64,000 nucleotides of DNA, from the NCBI RefSeq assembly GCF_900105255.1, contig NZ_LT629763.1, positions 620,001 through 684,000 of the forward strand, written 5' to 3'. Below, piece after piece: positions 35,859 through 44,454 of the stretch. The stretch comes from Halopseudomonas sabulinigri (lineage in GTDB: Bacteria > Pseudomonadota > Gammaproteobacteria > Pseudomonadales > Pseudomonadaceae). Below the pieces are notes generated by a model that saw nothing but the letters and a program-made list of their open reading frames with translations, made no database searches and was not told where the DNA came from. Within the stretch, counting starts at the first letter, position 1. The number at the start of each line of letters is the position of its first letter. Position numbers and translations under genes: made by a program.

Positions 35859-37091
35859 TCAGGCTGGCCGCTGGGTTAGCTGATCGCGCTGGGGCAGTGC
35901 CACGGAAATCAATGCTGCCAAGAGCACCAGGGCACTGGACACCCACAGGCATGCCGGCAAGCCATAAGCCTGGTATACCCAGCCCGACAATACCGTGCCA
36001 AGCAATCTGCCAAGCGCGTTGGACATGTAATAGAAGCCGATATCCAGCGACACGCCATCCGCTTTTGCATAACTGACAATCAGATAGCTGTGCAGCGACG
36101 AGTTGATGGCAAAGAGCACGCCAAACAGCATCAGGCCGCCGAGCAAGGCTATCTGTGGCTGCCAGCCTGCGCCCAGAGTGAGCGCGATTACCGCTGGCAG
36201 GCCAGCCAGCACGAACGCCCATACTGCGGCTGAGCGACCATCAGGCACATCTCCGTTGCGACGCCGCGTTAGCGCAGGGGCGACCGATTGCACGGCGCCA
36301 TAGCCAATCACCCAGGCCGCCAAAAACCCGCCGACCAGCCAAAAGTTCCAGCCAAACACGCTGCTCAAATACACTGGCAGCGCGATGACAAACCACACAT
36401 CCCGGGCGCCAAACAGACACAGACGCGCGGCGGACAACACGTTGATCGGCCTGCTCTTGGATAGCATGTCGCGAAACTTGGGTTTGCTGCTGGCTTTGCC
36501 GAGGTCCTTTTTCAACAGCAGCAAGCTCGCCAGCCAGACCATTGCCAAGGCAGCCGCCATTGTCAGCACTGCGCCAGTGAATCCCAGCAATCCCAGCAAG
36601 CCCCCACCGAGGAAGAAACCAACGCCCTTCAGCGCGTTTTTTGAGCCTGTCAGTATCGCCACCCAGCGGTACAGGGTGCCCTGCTCGCCATCGGCCACCA
36701 GCAGCTTGATCGAGCTTTTCGCGCTCATCTTGTTCAAGTCTTTGGCGATGCCTGAGAGGGCTTGCGCGCCCATTACCCAAGGCACGGTCAGCATCGCCGC
36801 CGGCACAGTCAGCATGAGTAGCGCCGCGACCTGGATTCCCAAGCCCAGGTTCATGGTGCGGTTGAGGCCAATGCGCGCACCGAGATAGCCGCCGACCAGA
36901 TTGGTGACCACGCCAAATATCTCGTAGAACAGAAAGAGCGCGGCAATCTGCAGCGGGCTGTAGCCCAGGGTATGAAAATGCAGCACCACCAACATGCGCA
37001 GCGCGCCATCGGTTAGCGTGAACGCCCAGTAGTTGGCGGTAACCACAAGATACTGGCGCACGTCCGCAGACAAGGCTGACAAGTTCCGCAT
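35859..37091 (-). CDS. arsJ: ArsJ organoarsenical efflux permease (MFS)
   Basis: The 410-residue MFS protein of about 12 helices has TANYWAFTLTDGALRMLVVLHF at the N-terminus and SGIAKDLNKMSAKSSIK in the middle, both typical of ArsJ. ArsJ exports 1-arseno-3-phosphoglycerate made by the adjacent GAPDH; the product breaks down outside, so the pair moves arsenate out of the cell. The ATG at 37091 has GAGG upstream that overlaps the gapdh stop region. The order arsR-gapdh-arsJ supports the call strongly. Confidence 0.95.
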   Translation of the reverse strand: MRNLSALSADVRQYLVVTANYWAFTLTDGALRMLVVLHFHTLGYSPLQIAALFLFYEIFGVVTNLVGGYLGARIGLNRTMNLGLGIQVAALLMLTVPAAMLTVPWVMGAQALSGIAKDLNKMSAKSSIKLLVADGEQGTLYRWVAILTGSKNALKGVGFFLGGGLLGLLGFTGAVLTMAAALAMVWLASLLLLKKDLGKASSKPKFRDMLSKSRPINVLSAARLCLFGARDVWFVIALPVYLSSVFGWNFWLVGGFLAAWVIGYGAVQSVAPALTRRRNGDVPDGRSAAVWAFVLAGLPAVIALTLGAGWQPQIALLGGLMLFGVLFAINSSLHSYLIVSYAKADGVSLDIGFYYMSNALGRLLGTVLSGWVYQAYGLPACLWVSSALVLLAALISVALPQRDQLTQRPA

Positions 37092-37101
37092 GCGCTGCGC
37101 C

Positions 37102-38106
37102 TCAGCCAGCCTGGCCGACCAAGCGGGCCAGCTCGACTGCACGGTTGGCGTAGCCCCACTCGTTGTCGTACCAGGCATAGATTTTTACCTGAGTGCCGTT
37201 GATTACCATGGTCGACAGCGCATCAACAATCGAGGAGCGCGGATCGGTGCGGTAATCGATCGACACCAGCGGGCGCTCTTCATAGCCCAGAATGTTTTTC
37301 AACGGCCCGGCGGCGGCGGTTTTGAACAGCGCATTGACCTCCTCTACCGTGGTACTGCGCTCCACCTCAAACACGCAATCGGTCAGCGAGGCGTTGGCCA
37401 GCGGTACGCGCACGGCGTGGCCGTTCAGCTTGCCGCGCAGGGCCGGGAAAATCTCGGCGATGGCAGTTGCCGAGCCGGTGGAGGTCGGAATCAGGCTCAT
37501 GCCGCAGGCCCGTGCGCGACGCAGGTCCTTGTGCGGCTGATCTAGAATGCTCTGGGTGTTCGTCAGATCATGGATGGTGGTAATTGAGCCATGACGAATG
37601 CCGAGTGCCTCGTGAATGACTTTCACCACCGGCGCCAGGCAATTGGTGGTGCAGGAGGCGGCGGTAACAATGCGGTGCTGCGCCGGGTCGAACAACTCAT
37701 GATTCACCCCCAGCACGACATTCAGTACACCGGATTCCTTAACTGGCGCACACACCACCACGCGCTTGACGCCTTGCTCAAGGTAGCCTTGCAAGAGTGC
37801 TGTGGTTTTCATCTTGCCGCTAGCTTCCAGTACCAGGTCACAGCCGCTCCAGTCAGTGTCCGCAATCGCCTTGTTGGCGCTAAGCCTTAGACGCTGACCG
37901 CCAATCACCAGACTGCCATCTGCACTGCTCGCCTCGTGCTGCCAGCGGCCGTGCACCGAGTCGAAGTTCAACAGATGCGCGTGGGTTGCTGCGTCGCCAG
38001 CGGGATCGTTAATCTGCACAAACTCCAGCTCTGGCCAATCCCAGGCTGCGCGCAGTGCCAAGCGGCCGATGCGGCCGAACCCATTGATGCCCACTTTGAT
38101 CGTCAT
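37102..38106 (-). CDS. Arsenate-linked glyceraldehyde-3-phosphate dehydrogenase
   Basis: The 334-residue GAPDH has [10 protein letters not shown], the catalytic Cys152 in ASCTTNC and WYDNEWGY near the C-terminus. All catalytic features are intact, so it can use arsenate in place of phosphate to form 1-arseno-3-phosphoglycerate. GAGGA precedes the ATG at 38106. It lies 72 bases after arsR and ten bases before arsJ, which marks it as the detoxification copy rather than a glycolytic one. Confidence 0.96.
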   Translation of the reverse strand: MTIKVGINGFGRIGRLALRAAWDWPELEFVQINDPAGDAATHAHLLNFDSVHGRWQHEASSADGSLVIGGQRLRLSANKAIADTDWSGCDLVLEASGKMKTTALLQGYLEQGVKRVVVCAPVKESGVLNVVLGVNHELFDPAQHRIVTAASCTTNCLAPVVKVIHEALGIRHGSITTIHDLTNTQSILDQPHKDLRRARACGMSLIPTSTGSATAIAEIFPALRGKLNGHAVRVPLANASLTDCVFEVERSTTVEEVNALFKTAAAGPLKNILGYEERPLVSIDYRTDPRSSIVDALSTMVINGTQVKIYAWYDNEWGYANRAVELARLVGQAG

Positions 38107-38178
38107 GACAAATCCTCGCGTTGTATGTTGTCTCATGGCAGTGCGTGCCGCTGCCTGCCGATAACCCCCGGACGCAGC

Positions 38179-38535
38179 TCAGCAGCAGCTACTTTGCCGC
38201 TCCGGCCGGTCGCCCATGGCTGCGAGCCGCTCGCGGTCGGGGTGCAGCCAGTGCTGGTTGGCACCGAGCGTCTGTTGCAGCACCAGGGCTACCCAGTCAG
38301 GCAGTTGTGGATGCAATCGATAATAGACCCATTGCCCCTGCCGCCGGTCAGCCAGCAGACCACAGCGGCGTAACTGTGCAAGATGCCGTGAGACCTTGGG
38401 CTGGCTCTGCTCAAGGGCGCAGGTAAGCTCGCACACACACAGCTCCACTTCGCCGGTAATCAACAACATCAGCCGCACACGGGTGTCGTCGGCCAGGCAT
38501 TTGAATACGGCGGTGGGTGTCAACAAGTCTGACAT
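38179..38535 (-). CDS. arsR: ArsR-family arsenic-responsive repressor
   Basis: The 118-residue winged-helix repressor has ELCVCEL with Cys33 and Cys35, the classical As(III)-binding site of the E. coli-type ArsR, a recognition helix QSQPKVSRHLAQLR and a C-terminal SSCC pair. The ATG at 38535 has GGAG upstream. As it senses arsenite while the operon deals with arsenate, the cell must reduce some arsenate elsewhere; no arsC or arsB is present in this window. Confidence 0.95.
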   Translation of the reverse strand: MSDLLTPTAVFKCLADDTRVRLMLLITGEVELCVCELTCALEQSQPKVSRHLAQLRRCGLLADRRQGQWVYYRLHPQLPDWVALVLQQTLGANQHWLHPDRERLAAMGDRPERQSSCC

Positions 38536-38593
38536 CGGCGACTCCAGCGTTGTTGATATGGCATGCCGGTCAGGCTCGCCGGCACGGAGCGAG

Positions 38594-38614
38594 TATATAC
38601 GGAAAATCATATAT
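38594..38614 (-). promoter_or_regulatory. Candidate ArsR operator
   Basis: An AT-rich imperfect inverted repeat, TATAT at 38594-38598 and ATATA at 38609-38613, lies 60-80 bases before arsR. It overlaps the likely promoter, where an ArsR dimer would be expected to bind. Confidence 0.5.
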
Positions 38615-38690
38615 GGAGTTGTGAATACTCTGTTACACAGACTGGCGCTTTAGATAACGCCCGGCGGCGCTAGTGAGGGCTGCGCAAAAA

Positions 38691-38720
38691 AAAAGAGCAG
38701 CCGGTGGCTGCTCTTTTCAA
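38691..38720 (-). terminator. Terminator of the PilZ gene
   Basis: AAAAGAGCAGCC (38691-38702) pairs with GGCTGCTCTTTT (38706-38717). On the minus strand the stem is followed by a long T run (the A run at 38686-38694), which makes a textbook intrinsic terminator after the PilZ gene. Confidence 0.9.
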
Positions 38721-38745
38721 ACTTGCATGTGCATGCTGAGTCAGG

Positions 38746-39096
38746 TCAGCGGCTGGCGACCATGCGCTCAATACACTGGCGGGACTCCTCCGGTAGATTG
38801 GTGAAGTGCAACCCGGTCCAGTACTGCTGGCCGCTGATGCTTTCACGGTTCCACAGGCTTTCCGCGTCGATCAGAAATTCGGTCATTCCATTGAGGGTCA
38901 TCGGCAGGTTGACCTGCAGGGCAAAGGAGCGAAACAGGTCAAGCGGACGCTCACTGAGCAGCATCAGCCCCTCTGCGTGCAGGTCCACAACCCGACCAAG
39001 GTGATCTCCGGTATCCAAATCGAAAACTTCAAGGCTTGTGCTCACTGAGTGGCGCTCCAGACGTCTGCGTTCTGCTGATTTATTTTGGTCTACCAC
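38746..39096 (-). CDS. PilZ-domain cyclic-di-GMP-binding protein
   Basis: The 116-residue single-domain protein has the N-terminal ERRRLERHSV (R-x-x-x-R switch) and DLHAEGLML at the position of the D/N-x-S-x-x-G motif, with His in place of Ser. C-terminal WTGLHFTNL completes the barrel. It should bind cyclic-di-GMP, probably as an adaptor, although the Ser-to-His change could lower affinity. It stands alone. Two GGDEF proteins are encoded elsewhere in the window. Confidence 0.9.
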   Translation of the reverse strand: MVDQNKSAERRRLERHSVSTSLEVFDLDTGDHLGRVVDLHAEGLMLLSERPLDLFRSFALQVNLPMTLNGMTEFLIDAESLWNRESISGQQYWTGLHFTNLPEESRQCIERMVASR

Positions 39097-39310
39097 GGCA
39101 GGCTTCCTCGGCCACCAGACTGAATGCTGTACCCAGATTGTGGGCCAATTTCATGCTGGCGAATAGCTATCTTCAGTTTGATTTTGTATAGCAATCGACA
39201 TTTTCTGAAACTTTTAACGCGGCACTACTCAAGCGCAGGTTCTGGTCGATATGTCCCCCGGTTGCCTGCTAAGGTTAGGCCTGTTTCGCTTCGGATCACA
39301 AGGACTGCTG

Positions 39311-39799
39311 ATGTCATTTCACAAAGTTTTATCCGTGCTGTTTTTCTGCTGCTTGTCGCCCCTGCTGGCCGCGCACGAATTTGAGGCGGGCACATTGCAT
39401 ATTGATCACCCCTGGTCCCGCGCGTTGCCCGCAGTGGCAAAAACCGGAGCGGCCTACTTGAGTATCACCAACCACGGCGAGCACGGGGATACCCTGCTCG
39501 GCGCCGACACACCGATTGCCGGCAAGGTCGAAATGCACGAGCACCTGCATCAGGATGGATTGATGAAAATGCAGCAGGTCGTGGACCTGCCGATTGCCGC
39601 CGGAGAACGCCTCACGTTTCAACCTGGCGGCTATCACCTGATGCTGTTTAACCTTGCCCAGCCCTTGAATGCTGGCGAGCACTTCCCCCTTACCCTGCAC
39701 TTCGCCGAAGCCGGTGATGTTGAGGTGGTAGTGAATATTCAGGCCGACGCCGAGCCGCAAGCGCCGAAGGACAGCCATTCAACCCACGGCGATCACTGA
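39311..39799 (+). CDS. PCu(A)C-type periplasmic copper chaperone
   Basis: The 162-residue protein has a signal peptide ending near LLAAHEFEAG. The copper-binding pattern H-x(n)-M...H-x-M is seen as MHEHLHQDGLMKM and GGYHLMLF. A His-rich tail (SHSTHGDH) follows. Such proteins deliver Cu(I) to oxidase copper sites or buffer periplasmic copper. The ATG at 39311 is used, and an upstream in-frame start lacks a signal-like context. Its 3' end overlaps the convergent TRIC gene by seven bases. Confidence 0.92.
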   Translation: MSFHKVLSVLFFCCLSPLLAAHEFEAGTLHIDHPWSRALPAVAKTGAAYLSITNHGEHGDTLLGADTPIAGKVEMHEHLHQDGLMKMQQVVDLPIAAGERLTFQPGGYHLMLFNLAQPLNAGEHFPLTLHFAEAGDVEVVVNIQADAEPQAPKDSHSTHGDH

Positions 39800-40431
39800 T
39801 CGGAGTCGTGCGGCTCGCGGTCAAGCAGGTGAAAGCGCGGCAGCTCAAGGTGCCAGCGAATGGCCGCAAGGCGAATGCCGAGCACTGCCAGCATGGCGAG
39901 AATCGACGCCAGGTCTGTGCCTAGCTGCAGTTGCTGCAAGGCGATATAGATAAGTGCGCCGGCAATGCAGGCCGTGGCGTAGATTTCCTTGTGGAAAATC
40001 AGCGGGATTTCATTGCAGATAATGTCACGCATGACGCCCCCGGCGACGCCTGTCATCACACCCATGATTACGGCCGCGCTCATCGGCACATCGTGCGCCA
40101 GCGCTACCTGAGTCCCCAGCACAGTGAAAACAGCCAGCCCAAAGGCGTCGGCTACCAGCAGACCGCGCTCGTTTATAGGTTGGGTGAAGCGAACCCAGAG
40201 CACGGTGCCGATGGCCGCCAAGCTGGCCACCAGAATATACAGGTCGTTGCCGATCCAACTGACGGGATGGCGGCCAAGTATCACGTCGCGCAGCGTACCA
40301 CCACCCAGGGAGGTAACAATAGCGATCACCAGTACGCCAAACAGGTCCATCGATTTGCGTCCGGCCATCAGCGCGCCGGTAATGGCGAACACCGCGACAC
40401 CGAACAAATCGAACGCGTAGAACCAGCTCAT
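39793..40431 (-). CDS. TRIC-type cation channel family protein (UPF0126/YadS-YicG)
   Basis: The 212-residue inner-membrane protein consists of two homologous halves of three helices each, with the paired glycine motifs GGGTLRDVILG and GGVMRDIICNEIP. A seventh helix follows. This is the signature of the UPF0126 family, now grouped with trimeric intracellular cation channels. Bacterial roles remain uncertain, with glycine-related transport proposed for some. It lies 26 bases downstream of gorA on the same strand, so co-transcription is likely. Confidence 0.92.
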   Translation of the reverse strand: MSWFYAFDLFGVAVFAITGALMAGRKSMDLFGVLVIAIVTSLGGGTLRDVILGRHPVSWIGNDLYILVASLAAIGTVLWVRFTQPINERGLLVADAFGLAVFTVLGTQVALAHDVPMSAAVIMGVMTGVAGGVMRDIICNEIPLIFHKEIYATACIAGALIYIALQQLQLGTDLASILAMLAVLGIRLAAIRWHLELPRFHLLDREPHDSDQ

Positions 40432-40457
40432 ACTTCACACTCCGCAGCGAACCGCGA

Positions 40458-41822
40458 TCAGTCCTCGCGGGTGGGGGTGCGCATGGTAACAAACTCCTCG
40501 GCAGCGGTGGGATGAATGCCCAATGTGGCATCAAAAACCGCCTTGGTCGCGCCAGCTTTAACTGCCACCGCCAGGCCCTGCAGAATCTCGCCGGCATCCG
40601 GCCCGATCATGTGAATACCCAAAATACGATCACTTTGCTGATCGACCACCAGCTTCATGAAGCTCTGCTCGCTGCGGCCGGCCAGGGTGTTGCGCATGGC
40701 CCGAAAGCGGCTCTCAAAGATACGCAGCTTGTGCCCGGCTGCCCGCGCATCTTCTTCACTCAAGCCCAATGTGGCGATATTCGGGATACAGAACACCGCA
40801 GTCGGGATGTCGTTGTAATCAACCGGCACGTACTCGTCGGGCTTGTACAGTCGCCGTGCCAGCGCCATGCCTTCGGCGAGCGCAACGGGTGTGAGCTGCA
40901 GGGTATCGGTCACATCGCCGATCGCATAGATAGATGGCTCGGTGGTCTGGTAGTCCGTATCGACCGCGATGAAACCCTTGTCGTCCAATGTCACCGCGGT
41001 GTTTTCCAGCCCAAGCCCGTCCAGGTGCGGACGGCGGCCGGTAGCGTACAACACCAGGTCGGTTGCAATGGTTTCACCGTTGTTCAGGGTGACTTTCAGG
41101 CTGCCGTCCGCCTGCTTGTCGATGCGCTCCACATCGGCATTGAAGGTCAACTCCAGACCTTTATTGCCAAGGGTCTGCGCCATATGTTCGCGAATGCCCC
41201 GATCAAAGCCGCGCAGGAACAGGTCGCCGCGGTACAACAGCCGAGACTCGCAGCCAAGCCCCTCGAAAATGCAGGCGAACTCGACCGCGATGTAACCACC
41301 ACCCACCACCAGCGTGCGCTTGGGTAAGGCATCCAGGAAGAAGGCCTCATTCGAGCTGATTACGTGCTCACGCCCCGGAAATTCCGGGATGAACGGCCAG
41401 CCACCGGTAGCGATGAGAATCCGCTCGGCACTGTAGGTGGTCTCCCCCACCACCACGTGGTGAGCATCCTGCAGACGCGCGCGTCCGTTGATCAAGCTAA
41501 CGCCGGCGGAAGTCAGCAGGTTGTGATAGATCCCGTTCAGGCGAGTGATTTCCTGATTCTTGTTCTCCAGCAGGCGTGCCCAGGTAAAATCGGGGCTGGC
41601 GATATCCCAGCCAAAGCCCGCTGCGTCGGCAATATCCTCGGCAAAGTGCGCGGCATAGGCAAACAGCTTTTTGGGTACACAACCCACATTGACGCAAGTG
41701 CCGCCCAGGTAGCGGTCCTCAGCCACCGCCACGCGGGCACCGAAGCCGGCGGCCATTCGGCTGGCACGCACACCGCCAGACCCGGCGCCAATCACAAAGA
41801 GATCAAAATCGTAGTCGGACAT
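40458..41822 (-). CDS. gorA: Glutathione-disulfide reductase
   Basis: The 454-residue flavoenzyme reduces oxidised glutathione with NADPH. It has the FAD motif [10 protein letters not shown], the redox-active disulfide [13 protein letters not shown], the NAD(P)H motif [10 protein letters not shown] and the C-terminal [12 protein letters not shown] with the active-site His-Glu pair. The ATG at 41822 fits the family length, and the 12-codon upstream extension is not needed. Confidence 0.97.
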   Translation of the reverse strand: MSDYDFDLFVIGAGSGGVRASRMAAGFGARVAVAEDRYLGGTCVNVGCVPKKLFAYAAHFAEDIADAAGFGWDIASPDFTWARLLENKNQEITRLNGIYHNLLTSAGVSLINGRARLQDAHHVVVGETTYSAERILIATGGWPFIPEFPGREHVISSNEAFFLDALPKRTLVVGGGYIAVEFACIFEGLGCESRLLYRGDLFLRGFDRGIREHMAQTLGNKGLELTFNADVERIDKQADGSLKVTLNNGETIATDLVLYATGRRPHLDGLGLENTAVTLDDKGFIAVDTDYQTTEPSIYAIGDVTDTLQLTPVALAEGMALARRLYKPDEYVPVDYNDIPTAVFCIPNIATLGLSEEDARAAGHKLRIFESRFRAMRNTLAGRSEQSFMKLVVDQQSDRILGIHMIGPDAGEILQGLAVAVKAGATKAVFDATLGIHPTAAEEFVTMRTPTRED

Positions 41823-41897
41823 ACTCGCCTTTTCGCTGTGGAGTGAGGTCTCCAGCATACCGCAAAGACGTCGACGCGTGGCAGCCGCCTCTGCCCT

Positions 41898-43256
41898 TCA
41901 ACCAGCCCGGCGCAAGGCAGGCAGCTGAGGCCGGCTGGCCGGGCGGCCTACCCCGTGATAGGCAAAGCCGGCGCGCTCAACCTGCTGAGGGTCGTACTGA
42001 TTGCGGCCATCCAACAGCAGCGGCCGACGCATCAAGGTGCGCATCAGCGCAAAATCCGGTTGCCTGAACTGTTTCCACTCGGTTACCAGTACCAGGGCGT
42101 CGGCGTTGTTCAATACGGCGTAAGGCGCGTCGCCCAGTGCCAGTTGACCCTCAGCCACCGCTCGCGCATAGCACCGTGCGATGTTATCGGCGGCGATGGG
42201 GTCAAAAGCCTGGATTCGCGCGCCGGTAGCCAACAGGGACTCTATCAGCACACGGCTGGGTGCATCGCGAATATCATCCGTGCCCGGCTTGAATGCCAGG
42301 CCCCAGATTGCCACCGTCACGCCGCGCAGATCCTGCCCCAGGCTTCGCTGTAAACAGCGGAACAGCCACTCCTTCTGTAATTGGTTGCGCGCCTCTACGG
42401 CTTCCAGAATGGGCATGCGTGTGCCCTGGGTTTCTGCCATGTGCAGCATCGCCCGTATGTCCTTGGGGAAACAGGAGCCACCGTAGCCACAACCGGCATA
42501 TATAAAGTGATGACCAATGCGTTGATCGGCGCCGATACCTTTGCGCACTTGCTCGACATCCACGGCAAACTCATCGCAGAAAGCCGCCATCTCGTTTATG
42601 AAGGAAATCTTCGTGGCCAGAAAAGCGTTGGCAGCGTACTTGGTCATCTCGGCCGCACGGCGCGACATGAACATGATGCGGTCGTGGTTACGCACGAAGG
42701 GCTCATACAGTTGGTGCATGACGCGCTGCGAATGACGGTCGTCGGTACCGATAATGATCCGGTCCGGCCGCATGAAATCGTTCAACGCGTCGCCCTCCTT
42801 GAGAAACTCCGGGTTGCTCACCACACGGTGCTGCAGGCCAGCTGGAGTTCGATCCAGGATGGCTTGCACTCGGCAGGCGGTGCCGACCGGCGCAGTGGAC
42901 TTGCAGACGACAATGGCTGGTTTGCTCAGATGCTCGGATAGCGCCTGTGCCACCGCCAGAATCTGCGAAACGTCTGCCGCGCCATCGCTGGCCGATGGCG
43001 TGCCCACGGCGATGAAGACGATCTCTGCGTCAGGCGCCGCTGCTGCCAGGCTACTGCTGAATGTCAGCCGGCCGCCAGCGATGTTGCTGTGCAGCAACGC
43101 TTCGATACCGGGCTCGAAAATCGGCGAAATACCCTTTTCAAGGGCGGCAATGCGCTCACCATTGCTGTCCACACAGGTGACACTATTGCCCATTTCGGCG
43201 AAACAGACCGCCGTTACCAGCCCAACGTAGCCACAGCCAATGACGCAGATTTGCAT
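41898..43256 (-). CDS. ugd: UDP-glucose 6-dehydrogenase
   Basis: The 452-residue enzyme oxidises UDP-glucose to UDP-glucuronate for polysaccharide or lipid A-sugar synthesis. It has the NAD motif IGCGYVGLVTA, the segment STAPVGTA, the catalytic Cys in GYGGSCFPKDIRA and the C-terminal NAD/UDP-binding domain with WGLAFKPGTDDIRDAPS. AGGAGAG precedes the ATG at 43256. No polysaccharide cluster is next to it; the neighbour is a divergent AraC gene. In Pseudomonas such copies often stand alone. Confidence 0.96.
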   Translation of the reverse strand: MQICVIGCGYVGLVTAVCFAEMGNSVTCVDSNGERIAALEKGISPIFEPGIEALLHSNIAGGRLTFSSSLAAAAPDAEIVFIAVGTPSASDGAADVSQILAVAQALSEHLSKPAIVVCKSTAPVGTACRVQAILDRTPAGLQHRVVSNPEFLKEGDALNDFMRPDRIIIGTDDRHSQRVMHQLYEPFVRNHDRIMFMSRRAAEMTKYAANAFLATKISFINEMAAFCDEFAVDVEQVRKGIGADQRIGHHFIYAGCGYGGSCFPKDIRAMLHMAETQGTRMPILEAVEARNQLQKEWLFRCLQRSLGQDLRGVTVAIWGLAFKPGTDDIRDAPSRVLIESLLATGARIQAFDPIAADNIARCYARAVAEGQLALGDAPYAVLNNADALVLVTEWKQFRQPDFALMRTLMRRPLLLDGRNQYDPQQVERAGFAYHGVGRPASRPQLPALRRAG

Positions 43257-43337
43257 GATGCGCTCTCCTGTTGTCTTGACTCCGATTGCGCCAGCGCGGC
43301 GTGACCATGAAATGACCAAAAGGTGAAAGCTTTATGA

Positions 43338-44318
43338 ATGCGCTCAAATGCGAATGACTTGTATTTGCTGCGATATCGGGTATCGTGGCTGCATTCCGCG
43401 AGCACGAGCCGTACTACCTTGCAAACCTCCTCCGACCAGCGACTGACGCGCATTGAGCGCGTGCTCAGTTACATTCACTGCCACCTGGACGATGCCCTGT
43501 CGGTGGAAAATCTGGCAGCGCAAAGCTGCTGGTCGCGCTGGCAGTTTCAACGGGTGTTCACCGCAGCCACCGGCTTTACCGTGGCGCAATACATTCGTCA
43601 GTTGCGCCTGAGCCGCGCGGCAGAAATGCTGATCAGCACGCCGCAGCGGCAGCTGGATATCGCGCTCAGCTGTGGCTTCGAGACCGAGATCAGCTTCAGC
43701 CGCAGCTTTCGTCAGATGTTTGGCTGTGCACCGGGTACCTACCGCCAGCGCGGCAAGCGTACCGGTATGCTGGCCTCGATCAATCTGCAGGATGCGCCGC
43801 GGCTGCCGCCTGCAATGCACAAACCCATGCTGTCGATCAGGGTCGAAAACCGGCCGGCGTTCGAGACTGTTGGCATCAGTGCGCCGGTCAGTGGACTGTT
43901 TGCTGATTCGCCGGACTTTGCCACCAGCGTACCGGCACTCTGGGGTGAGCTGCTTGGCCGCGCCCGCGCTGCGCAGCTGGATTTAAGCTCGCTGACGCTG
44001 CTGGGTGTGCTGGACCTTACCCACGCGGAGGCGAATCAGGGCCGCTTCCCCTACTGGGCATGCCTTGAGCCCGGCGTGTCGGGCATTGCCGATGGCTTTC
44101 GTGTGCTGCAGGTGCCGGCACAGGAGTACGCCGTAATCCCCTATCACGGCCCGCTGGAAGGCCTGCAGAACGTACTGGAGTGGTTTATTCGCCATTGGTT
44201 GCCTGAATCCGGCTACCGTGGCGTCAACGGATTCGATCTCGAAATATACGACCAGCGTTTTCGCGCCGGCCATGTGGAGAGCTACATGGAGTACTGGGTG
44301 CCGATCAAACCGCGCTAG
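43338..44318 (+). CDS. AraC-family regulator with C-terminal GyrI-like domain
   Basis: The 326-residue protein has an N-terminal AraC-type double helix-turn-helix (residues about 40-135, with CHLDDALSVENLAAQSCWS and ISFSRSFRQMFG). It is followed by a GyrI-like small-molecule-binding domain (about 165-325), as in Rob and SbmC-type regulators. The start is uncertain because no ribosome site precedes the ATG at 43338 and the first 30 residues are not family-like. It could control the TonB receptor just downstream or a distant efflux system. Confidence 0.88.
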   Translation: MRSNANDLYLLRYRVSWLHSASTSRTTLQTSSDQRLTRIERVLSYIHCHLDDALSVENLAAQSCWSRWQFQRVFTAATGFTVAQYIRQLRLSRAAEMLISTPQRQLDIALSCGFETEISFSRSFRQMFGCAPGTYRQRGKRTGMLASINLQDAPRLPPAMHKPMLSIRVENRPAFETVGISAPVSGLFADSPDFATSVPALWGELLGRARAAQLDLSSLTLLGVLDLTHAEANQGRFPYWACLEPGVSGIADGFRVLQVPAQEYAVIPYHGPLEGLQNVLEWFIRHWLPESGYRGVNGFDLEIYDQRFRAGHVESYMEYWVPIKPR

Positions 44319-44405
44319 CCCGCCTCTGCTCACCCCTCGAAACAGAGCCTCTGGCCCTGTGCCATGCACCAAATTGTTAAGTCGCGTTCCGCGCTCGAAG
44401 ATAAA

Positions 44406-44426
44406 ATAGAATCATTATCATTTATC
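44406..44426 (+). promoter_or_regulatory. Fur box before the TonB-dependent receptor
   Basis: ATAGAATCATTATCA (44406-44420), continued by TTTATC, matches overlapping Fur hexamers. The reverse strand reads GATAAATGATAATGATTC. It lies about 30-50 bases before the receptor start. Confidence 0.8.
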
Positions 44427-44454
44427 TCGACATCTAAACCTGCTCGGAGCCGCA

